Below are positions 54,589-61,781 of a stretch of DNA of 61,781 nucleotides, piece by piece. The first letter of the stretch is position 1. Each line of letters starts with the position of its first letter. Position numbers and translations under genes: made by a program. Source of the DNA: an uncultured Alphaproteobacteria bacterium (GTDB lineage Bacteria > Pseudomonadota > Alphaproteobacteria > Bin95); assembly GCA_938083135.1 (NCBI GenBank), contig CALLKY010000020.1, positions 1-61,781 of the forward strand, read 5' to 3'. The notes under the pieces are model-generated. The model had not been told where the DNA came from. It made no database searches and was given only the letters and a program-made list of their open reading frames with translations.

Positions 54589-55602
54589 TTAGCCGCCCCA
54601 GATTTCGCCGAGCACCCGTTTAAAATTCCCGCCGAGATATGCGCGCACGTCATCATCAGACCATCCGCGCGCCAGCAATGCATCCGTGATGCGTGGCATT
54701 TCGGCATGGCTGCCAAAGCCATCGATATAGCGGGCCGGGATATCGCGCCCAAAGACGGCCATGTAATTTTCGATCACATCCCAGCGCCTTGGCGTTTCAC
54801 GATCATAGGCCATGCGGGCGTTATCCGCGCCAGCAGCCAGGTCCGTGCCGAATCCCACATGCTGAATGCCGACAAGGTCCACCAAATAATCAAGGTGGCG
54901 GATGAAGTCGTCGAGTACGGGCTTGCGGGCAGGGTCACCCGTCCAGCACATCGGGCCATAGCTGCTGGCACCGATCATCCCGCCTTTGGCCGCTACAGCC
55001 TTGATTAAGGCATCCGATTTATTCCGCGCGAGCGGCGTTACGGCATGGGCGTTAGCATGGGTTAAAAGGCAGGGCAGCGTCGACCGCTCGACCGTCATCA
55101 TGCCAGTGCGCTCACCGACATGGGACAAGTCTATCGCGATCCGGTGGCGGTTCAGTGCGTCCACGGCCTCGTGGCCAATGGCCGAAAGGCCGCCATCTTC
55201 CGGCTCCATGCAGCCATCGCCCAGCATGTTCCGGTAATTATAGGTGAGCTGCATGATGCGGAGGCCGGCGCGATGAAAGAACGCCAGGCGGTCCACATCC
55301 TCATCCAGTGCCCGGCCATTCTGCCAGCCCATCACAATGCCGACCTTACCGGCGGCTTGTGCCCTGTCAAAATCCGCAGCGCGCTCGATGATCACCCAGG
55401 GTGAATCTGGCGCAGAGACACGCGCATGCCATCCGGCCATCTGCTTACAGGCTGTCATGAAGTCAGCCTCAAAATGCGCAACGGTCAGATTGATCGCATT
55501 GATACCACCAGCCTTTAGCGCTGCGGTGTCACCATCTGAATGATAGACCAGCCCGTCCATAACGAACGCAGTGTGATGCAGGCTTGTTTCCGGCAACGTC
55601 AT
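54589..55602 (-). CDS. Membrane dipeptidase-like (peptidase M19) hydrolase
   Basis: The 337-residue protein has the M19 TIM-barrel pattern: HSDGD (the HxD metal pair, slightly displaced from the usual DGHND), LRIMQLTYNYRNMLGDG, IDLSHVGERTGM, LLTHANAHAVTPLARNKSD and HVGFGTDLAAG with further metal His and Asp. At the bridging Glu position the sequence reads GWQNGRAL, so Gln or Asn replaces it. It may hydrolyse dipeptides or D-amino-acid amides. It starts 13 bases after the MORN protein gene on the same strand and is convergent with the FAD oxidoreductase gene. Confidence 0.85.
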   Translation of the reverse strand: MTLPETSLHHTAFVMDGLVYHSDGDTAALKAGGINAINLTVAHFEADFMTACKQMAGWHARVSAPDSPWVIIERAADFDRAQAAGKVGIVMGWQNGRALDEDVDRLAFFHRAGLRIMQLTYNYRNMLGDGCMEPEDGGLSAIGHEAVDALNRHRIAIDLSHVGERTGMMTVERSTLPCLLTHANAHAVTPLARNKSDALIKAVAAKGGMIGASSYGPMCWTGDPARKPVLDDFIRHLDYLVDLVGIQHVGFGTDLAAGADNARMAYDRETPRRWDVIENYMAVFGRDIPARYIDGFGSHAEMPRITDALLARGWSDDDVRAYLGGNFKRVLGEIWGG

Positions 55603-55615
55603 GGATTGAGAAGAC

Positions 55616-57901
55616 CTAACCAGCCGGTTGGCCGTTTGACCAAAGCCCAGTGCGCACCTGGCCATCGGCATAGGTCATCGTGCCTTGGCCTTCGATCCGC
55701 CCTTCCTGGAAATCGCCTTCATAGCGCTGACCATTCGGCCATTGGTATACGCCCCGACCATTGGGTTGTCCGTCAGCCATGGCACCCTGATAGCTTTCAC
55801 CCGTGGGCAGCGTCAGGACGCCTTGACCCGTACGGCGGCCATTCTGGAATTCGCCTTCGTAGCGCTCACCATCGGCAGACGTGAACACACCCGGGCCAAC
55901 GATCACGCCATCATCGAAGCGGCCTTCATAACGCGAGCCCGATGGCCATTGGTATACGCCCTGGCCGGTGCGCTTACCGTTGATGAAGTCACCGGTATAG
56001 ATGGCACCGTCAGGCCATGTGAGGCGCCCTTGGCCATTGATCGAGTCCTGCTCAAACGCGCCATCGTAGATAAGCCCATCTGTCAGCGCCATTTGGCCCT
56101 GTCCATCACGTAGCCCATCGCGGAACTGGCCCGTGTAACGAGAGCCATCGGCATAGGTCATTTCGCCTTGGCCATTCGGTTGGCCATTCTGCACGTCGCC
56201 TACATAGCGGGCACCATCCTGGAATGAGATCTCATTGCCGCCAGCAGCCGGTCCACCAGGCGGAAGTGACGCCAGTGGCGGCGGTGCTTGGTCGAGCGGC
56301 GGCAAAGGTGGTGCCCCACCATCAAGCGGCGGCAAGAGTGGCGGCGGCGCACTCGACAATGGCGGTAAATCAGGGGCCGCCATCGCTGGAGCGGCAGGTG
56401 CGCCGAGCGGCGGCAGTAAGGGCGGTGGCCCACCGACGTCCACATTGGCCATGGGTGGTGGCGCGATCGGTGGGGGGCCAGCATCCGTCATGACTGGCGC
56501 TGGGGGTGCCAATTGGGGCGCGGCCTCAAGCGGTGGCGGGGCGGCAGGCTGCGCTGCCGGTGCTGGCGGTGGTGTAAACCGAGGGGCCGGTTGGTCCGCA
56601 AAGGTGCCAACACGCCCCACGCCAGCGCCGCCAAATCCAACGGATGGGCCGCGAACACGTGTGCGACCGCCGTTTGCAACGATACCGCTTTGCGCAACAC
56701 GGACGAGCGCTGGGCTCCGGGCAGGCTGAGCGGCGGCTGCTTTGGCGCGGCGCGCATCCCGGGCTTTGCGCTTCTCACCGCGCTTGATGGAGGCCATGAT
56801 TTCAGCCCCTTCACTGCCCTTGAAGATTTCTTCGATCGTGCGGACACGGGGGCGGCGCTTGCGAATGGGGCGGACGAAGTCTTTATCTGCCTGCGTCACG
56901 GCAGGCCTTGGCGCAAAGCCATCCACCATTTCATTCATGCGGGACGCAGCACGGAGGCCGTGTTCCGTATTTGGCCAGCCATCCGCAACACGGCGGTATT
57001 GAATAGCGGCATAGTCTGTGCGGCCAAGGCGCTCATAAGCGACGCCAAGATAATAGTGCGCAAGGCCATCGCTTGGATCGATCTGCAAGCCGCGGACGAA
57101 CTGCAGGGCACTGGCGGACGGGTCGCCATTGTTCAGATCATCAAAGGCGATCTTGAAAAGCGCCTGGGCGTCGCTATTGACGGCGGCAGGCGCAATCGGC
57201 GGCAATTCCCGCGGCAACGCCATCGGTGCATTGGCCATCGGGGCGCTAGCCATTGGTGCATCCGCCATTGGAACATCAGCCGCAGGAAGCGCTTGCGCGT
57301 AATTCGGCAGCGCCTGAGGAGCCGGAGCTAACGGCGGTGGCGCGTTCATTATCGGCGCATTCATCGGGGCGGGTGCCAGCGGTGGCGGCGCGTCAAAGCC
57401 GCCTTGAGCAAGAGGTGGCGGGCCAAGCGGCGGGGGTGCCGGGGAGCCTATCGGCGGCAGCGGCGGCGGCGCACCATTATTCTGCAATGGCGGCAATGGC
57501 GGTGGAGCCGAAGCAAACGTCGAATCGCCGCCAGTCGCATTCAGCGCCAACCCCAAGCCGTCAGCGTCCGCCATCACACCATTCACATCATTCGCATCAA
57601 CCAGTGCCGCGTGGCAGAGATTGATCTGAAGCGCACGGGCGACTTCTGAAACGGGCGGGTGCAGGTAGCTAAATCCATCTGGCAGTCCGCCAATAGGCGG
57701 CGCACAAATGCGCAGCGGCTCACCCGGGCTGGCAAGGTCAGACGCATTTGGCGGCGCGAGCAAGGTGTAACCAGGCACACTAAGGCTGCCGAGCGACTGT
57801 GCCGTCGCCGCCGTTCCGAAGGCCAAAGCGCCAACCATTAAAGCTGCGCCCGTTAACCATCGCCCGCGTGCAATCTCGCGAGAACTCAATAAAACGCCCA
57901 T
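55616..57901 (-). CDS. Exported TPR / Pro-rich / MORN-repeat protein
   Basis: The 761-residue protein has a signal peptide (WLTGAALMVGALAFGTAATA). Pro-rich linkers follow (many PPPL repeats), then a TPR-like region near residues 235-325 (AHYYLGVAYERLGRTDYAAI), a basic central stretch (KRGEKRKARDARRAK) and a second long Pro-rich part. At the C-terminus are eight to nine MORN repeats of 23 residues, such as SRYEGRFDDGVIVGPGVF and QRYEGDFQEGRIEGQGTM. MORN repeats bind lipids or partners; the whole may be an envelope scaffold. GGAGGG lies upstream of the ATG at 57901. The Pro-rich arms and repeat count are unlike any family I recognise. Confidence 0.85.
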   Translation of the reverse strand: MGVLLSSREIARGRWLTGAALMVGALAFGTAATAQSLGSLSVPGYTLLAPPNASDLASPGEPLRICAPPIGGLPDGFSYLHPPVSEVARALQINLCHAALVDANDVNGVMADADGLGLALNATGGDSTFASAPPPLPPLQNNGAPPPLPPIGSPAPPPLGPPPLAQGGFDAPPPLAPAPMNAPIMNAPPPLAPAPQALPNYAQALPAADVPMADAPMASAPMANAPMALPRELPPIAPAAVNSDAQALFKIAFDDLNNGDPSASALQFVRGLQIDPSDGLAHYYLGVAYERLGRTDYAAIQYRRVADGWPNTEHGLRAASRMNEMVDGFAPRPAVTQADKDFVRPIRKRRPRVRTIEEIFKGSEGAEIMASIKRGEKRKARDARRAKAAAAQPARSPALVRVAQSGIVANGGRTRVRGPSVGFGGAGVGRVGTFADQPAPRFTPPPAPAAQPAAPPPLEAAPQLAPPAPVMTDAGPPPIAPPPMANVDVGGPPPLLPPLGAPAAPAMAAPDLPPLSSAPPPLLPPLDGGAPPLPPLDQAPPPLASLPPGGPAAGGNEISFQDGARYVGDVQNGQPNGQGEMTYADGSRYTGQFRDGLRDGQGQMALTDGLIYDGAFEQDSINGQGRLTWPDGAIYTGDFINGKRTGQGVYQWPSGSRYEGRFDDGVIVGPGVFTSADGERYEGEFQNGRRTGQGVLTLPTGESYQGAMADGQPNGRGVYQWPNGQRYEGDFQEGRIEGQGTMTYADGQVRTGLWSNGQPAG

Positions 57902-58001
57902 AGATTCTTCCCTCCGCCCTGCATGCGGATACGCCGCACACAGCAATCGCCAATGGTCGCCGCTGCCAAAGCGCGGCGCTGCATCCCCCATATGCTTTAG
58001 A

Positions 58002-58023
58002 GTAGTCTGTATTTACGTAGTCT
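58002..58023. promoter_or_regulatory. Direct repeat GTAGTCT in the divergent promoter gap
   Basis: GTAGTCT at 58002-58008 recurs exactly at 58017-58023, with starts 15 bases apart. It lies in the 269-base gap between the divergent MORN-protein and HPt-like genes. The spacing fits a binding site for a response regulator or similar dimer. No other structure was recognised in this gap. Confidence 0.3.
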
Positions 58024-58170
58024 TTAAGGCCCCCTTTTACACTGATTACGAAGGATTGGGAGGCAAAGTTGCGAGAAACCCTATTGATCGCAACGGCATT
58101 CGATCCAAACGACACTTTTTACGCCAGTTGCAGCCCCACACTTTCGGGCCAGAAAGTCAGAGACACCTCC

Positions 58171-58662
58171 ATGTCAGCAGCCGCTCCAGCTCAAATCACC
58201 ACCCCGCCGAACCGCGCCAAGCTAAAGGCGCAACCGCTTGCTGAGCAAGACTTTCAGGCCCTGCTATCAATGGCAGAAGGGGCAGCCCAACAGCTTGGCG
58301 TGAAATATAATGATACCGTCAACACATCAGCGCTTAAGCTCGCACGGCTAGCGGCATCCGCCCGCAAAGTCCCCGCCCAAAGAGCAGCTACGCTTCAGAA
58401 AATTCAAGATATGGCCTTCGAAATGCGCGGCGAAGGGGCATCGTTCGGCTTCGATGTTGTCAGCCATGTTGCCGATTCGCTTTATAAAGTCATTGACGAT
58501 TTGCCAGACCAATCCAACAAGCTCGGCCTCAAAATCATCGAGATGCACGCGCTGGCATTGAACGCCCTACTCGCTGGCGGCATTCGCGCATCGGATGAAG
58601 ACGAAATCGCCCGCCAGATCATCGCCGCCCTGGGTGCCGCCCGCAAAAAGGCGGCCGCCTAG
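58171..58662 (+). CDS. HPt-like helical bundle protein
   Basis: The 163-residue protein is all-helical. QKIQDMAFEMRGEGASFGFD has the shape of a histidine phosphotransfer (HPt) helix, and FDVVSHVADSLYKVIDDLPD follows it, as in alphaproteobacterial HPt-like proteins that end in KGQxxxFGFxL. The phospho-acceptor His expected in that helix is absent (Phe-Glu-Met instead). It may be a phosphorelay relative that lost phosphotransfer. A longer form from a TTG at 58069 has a strong GGGAGG upstream and cannot be excluded; the ATG at 58171 fits better with how such proteins begin. Confidence 0.55.
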   Translation: MSAAAPAQITTPPNRAKLKAQPLAEQDFQALLSMAEGAAQQLGVKYNDTVNTSALKLARLAASARKVPAQRAATLQKIQDMAFEMRGEGASFGFDVVSHVADSLYKVIDDLPDQSNKLGLKIIEMHALALNALLAGGIRASDEDEIARQIIAALGAARKKAAA

Positions 58663-58669
58663 CCCAGAC

Positions 58670-59533
58670 CTATCCGCCCGGTGCCGCCGACCACGCCATT
58701 TCCTGATGGCCCGGCGCATAGGAGCGATTGGTGATCGCTGGATCACGGTTCAACAGCGGACGGGCATACATGGGGTGCCGCATGCTGCGCACTTCATGTT
58801 CCAACCGCACCAACGCCTTGCCGTTATCAGGGTCCACAACATCCAGGAACCGATATTGGTGCTGGTCGCTTTCTTCGCTGATCAAGCCGCGCTCTAGCAA
58901 GCGATTATACGGGCCGGAAAAATCGGCGAGATAGACCGCAATATGGTGGCCGTCATAGTCCGGCTGCGCGGCGTCCGTTTCCTTATAAATCAACGTCTGG
59001 CCATCACCGACAGACACATGGGCCTCCCCTTCCTTGGCGCGGGCTGCGGTGTGGATGATCTCATTATAGAAGCGGACAATACCGTCCACTGCGCCCACGG
59101 GCGTATCAACCTCCACATAGGGCATGCCAAGCCGCATTGGACCAAACCGGTCTGACGGCTCATGCACGCGGATGCGATTGCCCCAGGGACAGGTCACGGC
59201 GATGTGGTCTGGGCGTTCTTTGAAGCTGAACGCGCTGCCCGTCAGCGCATCCGTCGCCGCGTGCAGCCGCTGCAACAGTGCCTCCCGGCCAGGAATGACC
59301 AGGCCCGTGGTCCCGCGCAGAACCTGCGCAGCCCCTGTGGGCAGGTGGAACTGGCTGCGCCCGGCATTGATCCACATATTCGTTGTGCCGGTCATCAGGT
59401 AGGGATCGCGGGTGAGGCCAAGGGCCGTCACATAGAACGTAATGCCAAGCTGTTGGTCTGGCACACGAACGTTCACGTGCTCCATGGTCACGATATTGCC
59501 GATATCCTCGACCGTGCGTTCAAAGTCCGCCAT
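58670..59533 (-). CDS. Vicinal-oxygen-chelate (glyoxalase/bleomycin-resistance/extradiol dioxygenase) protein
   Basis: The 287-residue protein shows two VOC beta-alpha-beta modules: TMEHVNVRVPDQQLGITFYV with a metal His in the first, and DGHHIAVYLADFSGPYNRLL in the second, plus LGMPYVEVDTPVGAVDGIV. Metal-binding His and Glu positions are recognisable, but the substrate is not. The ATG at 59533 has GGAG six bases upstream. It overlaps the TauE gene end within about 12 bases, so the two are coupled. Confidence 0.8.
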   Translation of the reverse strand: MADFERTVEDIGNIVTMEHVNVRVPDQQLGITFYVTALGLTRDPYLMTGTTNMWINAGRSQFHLPTGAAQVLRGTTGLVIPGREALLQRLHAATDALTGSAFSFKERPDHIAVTCPWGNRIRVHEPSDRFGPMRLGMPYVEVDTPVGAVDGIVRFYNEIIHTAARAKEGEAHVSVGDGQTLIYKETDAAQPDYDGHHIAVYLADFSGPYNRLLERGLISEESDQHQYRFLDVVDPDNGKALVRLEHEVRSMRHPMYARPLLNRDPAITNRSYAPGHQEMAWSAAPGG

Positions 59534-59544
59534 TTTGCTCTCCA

Positions 59545-60330
59545 TCAATACAAGATGCTGCGGGCAACGAGCAGCGCTGCGCCCGCCAACAACATGAAAC
59601 TCAGCGCCTGGAAGAATCCAGCCGGGTCCGCCGATTTGAACCAACGCCCACCAACGATGTTGCCCAGGATCACCACCGGCATCAACAGCATGCCTTCAAC
59701 AATCACTGTCAGGTCAACCAACCCCGCCAGCGCCACGAAGCCTGCCCGCCCAAACATGAAGATGCCGGAGAGCGCAATATTCGTCGCACGGAATGTCACC
59801 GGTTCTGGGCACATGTGGCGCAGGAACGGTGCTAGGAAATAAATCCCACCGCCGCCAGACACCGTGCCAACAAAGCCGGATATCAGGGACAGCACGGCAA
59901 CCAAAGGCTTGGCCCGCAGATCAATAATGCGGGCGAGGCGGGGGATCGCATCGAACCGGTCCATCAGCACGACGGTCATGATCAACGCGCCCAAGATTGG
60001 CGCCAGCGAATCCGCATCCAGCGACACGAACACATAGGTCCCGATGCCAATGCCGATATAAACGCCGAGCGTGAGGGCGGCGGCAAGGCGCCAGTTAGCA
60101 TGGCCAAAGCTTTGTGGAAACAAATGCACCTGCGCCATCGATGCCGTCATAATCACCAGCAGAATCGCGTGGTGTGGCCCCAGCAGCCACGTCGTCGCAA
60201 TGATGATAGGCAGGTTGGACCCAAACCCAAACGCACCCCGGATCAAGAACCCACAAAAATGCGCCACCGCGACCGCCGCCAGCATCCAAAGCGGAATATC
60301 CGCAAACGGCGTCACACCCAATACAGTCAT
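59545..60330 (-). CDS. TauE/SafE-family anion permease
   Basis: The 261-residue hydrophobic protein has seven to eight membrane segments and the TauE/SafE motifs RGAFGFGSNLPIII and LISGFVGTVSGGGGIYFLAP. Family members export sulfite or sulfonate-derived anions. It is read together with the VOC protein gene directly downstream. The ATG at 60330 was preferred to a GTG seven codons upstream. Confidence 0.85.
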   Translation of the reverse strand: MTVLGVTPFADIPLWMLAAVAVAHFCGFLIRGAFGFGSNLPIIIATTWLLGPHHAILLVIMTASMAQVHLFPQSFGHANWRLAAALTLGVYIGIGIGTYVFVSLDADSLAPILGALIMTVVLMDRFDAIPRLARIIDLRAKPLVAVLSLISGFVGTVSGGGGIYFLAPFLRHMCPEPVTFRATNIALSGIFMFGRAGFVALAGLVDLTVIVEGMLLMPVVILGNIVGGRWFKSADPAGFFQALSFMLLAGAALLVARSILY

Positions 60331-60351
60331 ACCGCCGCCACTCTTCCCCAC

Positions 60352-60523
60352 CAGCCAAGGCCTGACGGAGGTTCATTGCAAAAGGGGAGGTTAACTGATC
60401 TCTCGGGACGAGACGATGCTTCTTATCAAAAGGCAAATTTCGAGCCTAGATCCAGGCACCAAATCCCATGCGAGTGAACTGTAGGCAATGACAAAGAGGC
60501 TGGTCGGCGCGCTATAAACAGCG
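60352..60523. other. Gap with no supported gene
   Basis: Between the TauE and Sel1-repeat genes (both on the reverse strand) nothing was recognised. The gap should hold the promoter of the TauE-VOC pair. Confidence 0.4.
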
Positions 60524-61762
60524 TCATTCATGATATTTTCGGTAAAGCGCACCGACCAGTTTCTTCGAAGGCCGTTCACAGGAAACGATCAGCGTTTCAG
60601 CAAAATCCGCCGAATCAACTGCCGAGGAAAAGCCTCTGGATGCATCCCAATAGACGAATCTGTTGCTTTGCGTGAGCATGCCAGGTTCCCAGGATTCCGC
60701 CACCTTAGACAATGCCTGGATCCGATCTGCGGCAACTATAGCACCGCGCTCGTCGCTATAGCGGAGCGTAGCGTATATCGTAAGCAACTCTTCAAGATAT
60801 GCTTCATATTGCGTTGCATCTACGGTCCTGGCAGCACGCCTACTCGCTAGCGACGCCCATACTTTCGCATCGGCGAAGTCGGCGACGAGGCCGCGACCGG
60901 TAGCGGTTAAGAGCGCCATCACATAGGCCGCCTCCGGATCGCCAAACCGGGCGGCGCGCTCCATCCAAAGCGCGCCGTGGCAGGTATTGGGCGGTGCGGT
61001 GCGGCCATATATAAGCATGTCGGCGAATAGACGTTGGGCATCTGGAATATCGGACACCGCCTTCAGCACAAGGCCCTTCATCAGCGCAAGCTCCAGCCGA
61101 TCAGACGGCTGCGCGCGCGGCGCTTTAGCTGGACGACCGTCACACGGCGCCAAACCGCGTTCCAGAAGGCCAGCGGCGACGTCCGGATCATTCCAGAGGA
61201 AGCTGGGAACAAAGTATATCTCTGCAAGCGGTAGGTCTGACGGCGCGCCATTTTCCGCGACCGCATTGATCACTTTCTGATGCAAATGACGGGCAGCGTT
61301 CACAGGCGTTTCAGCTTCCGCCAGCGGGTTTGCCAATACCGGCGGCGCGCCCACATGCTCCGCGAATTGGGCCCAAAGCACGGCCATCCGCTCATCCCGT
61401 TTGACGCCACAGCCCCGGCGATACGCCCTGGCCATCCGTCGCATCGCCAAACCATCGCCCATCCGTGCGGCCTGGTCATACCAAACCAGGGCCGCGCATT
61501 CGTCACGACCATCCGGGCCACCGGACCCGGGCTTGCCACCGCTAGAGTAAATTTCCCCCAGCATCCGGTGCGCCGCCACATCACCGCCAAGCGCAGCTTC
61601 TACAAGCAGTGGCCCGGCTTTGCCAAAATCCCTCACCGCGAAGGCAGCACGACCATCAGCGCCCGGATTGTTGGTTTTCGGTTCGGCCTGCGCGTCCACC
61701 AACACGCCGCCAGTCATGCCGAATAGAAGCAGCCAGGCCAGAACAGTCGATCTCAGCAACAA
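60524..61762 (-). CDS. Exported Sel1-repeat protein
   Basis: The 412-residue protein starts at a TTG with AAGGA upstream and has a signal peptide (VLAWLLLFGMTGGVLVDAQA). The mature part carries Sel1-like repeats: GKAGPLLVEAALGGDVAAHR (first), ALVWYDQAARMGDGLAMRRM (second) and HGALWMERAARFGDPEAAYV (later). Several Cys (DECAAL, CGVKRDE, APCDGRPAK, NTCHGAL) could form disulfides. Sel1 repeats mediate protein contacts, often in envelope or secretion systems. No partner is visible in the window, which ends just beyond its start. Confidence 0.8.
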   Translation of the reverse strand: MLLRSTVLAWLLLFGMTGGVLVDAQAEPKTNNPGADGRAAFAVRDFGKAGPLLVEAALGGDVAAHRMLGEIYSSGGKPGSGGPDGRDECAALVWYDQAARMGDGLAMRRMARAYRRGCGVKRDERMAVLWAQFAEHVGAPPVLANPLAEAETPVNAARHLHQKVINAVAENGAPSDLPLAEIYFVPSFLWNDPDVAAGLLERGLAPCDGRPAKAPRAQPSDRLELALMKGLVLKAVSDIPDAQRLFADMLIYGRTAPPNTCHGALWMERAARFGDPEAAYVMALLTATGRGLVADFADAKVWASLASRRAARTVDATQYEAYLEELLTIYATLRYSDERGAIVAADRIQALSKVAESWEPGMLTQSNRFVYWDASRGFSSAVDSADFAETLIVSCERPSKKLVGALYRKYHE

Positions 61763-61781
61763 GCGCCTATTCCTTCAAAGC

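Noticed and set aside
56513-57331. 272-residue forward frame over the MORN protein gene
   Set aside because: Antisense to repeat-rich Pro/Gly coding sequence, which keeps other frames open.

Overview
The window reads as a moderately GC-rich alphaproteobacterial chromosome, most like a free-living, probably marine, Rhodospirillales-type organism. The main support is the order rpsB-tsf-pyrH-frr-uppS-cdsA-dxr-rseP-bamA-fabZ, the chorismate mutase-hisC-tyrC operon, murA with its DUF2948 partner, and the methyltransferase/gloB divergent pair. No rRNA, tRNA, CRISPR array or intact mobile element was seen.

Layout. Positions 1-660 hold the cut-off start of an IS30-type transposase and an eroded IS5-type transposase. 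Directly after lies the most unusual gene of the window: a peroxiredoxin-like ORF (951-1430) whose redox motif is encoded Trp-TGA-Pro-Tyr-Cys. A hairpin of bacterial SECIS geometry follows the TGA, so this is very probably a selenoprotein. From 1.6 to 19.8 kb is catabolic and accessory metabolism: a cupin, GSTs, a flavin monooxygenase, an amidohydrolase, two TauD-type dioxygenases, EthD-like, HAD and alpha/beta hydrolase proteins, a CoA transferase, a GMC oxidoreductase, exonuclease III, a glutamine-amidotransferase-like hydrolase, SDRs and a DsbA-like protein. A possible small RNA with two C6-loop hairpins sits upstream of xth. From 18.5 to 23.8 kb one reverse-strand operon joins a DUF1445 protein, a complete TRAP transporter and a lone sarcosine-oxidase-beta-like enzyme, suggesting uptake and oxidation of one unidentified compound.

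From 24 to 32.5 kb are dcd-murA-DUF2948-SDR, a rhuM gene beside a very AT-rich tract, a GNAT protein and two enoyl-CoA hydratase-like genes. At 32.5-34.8 kb a single ORF joins a YceI domain to a gamma-glutamyltransferase. A metallo-hydrolase gene at 35.6-36.4 kb is broken by one nonsense codon. The aromatic amino acid operon, gloB, a GST and a DUF985 cupin follow.

From 42.6 to 54.6 kb is the translation / isoprenoid / envelope cluster, with a long regulatory gap in front of rpsB that holds a perfect DnaA-box sequence. The lpxD and lpxA genes that usually flank fabZ in this cluster are absent. The last 7 kb carry a dipeptidase, an exported TPR/Pro-rich/MORN-repeat protein, an HPt-like helical protein, a VOC protein with a TauE permease, and a Sel1-repeat exported protein.

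All functional calls come from reading translations and motifs; no database search was possible.
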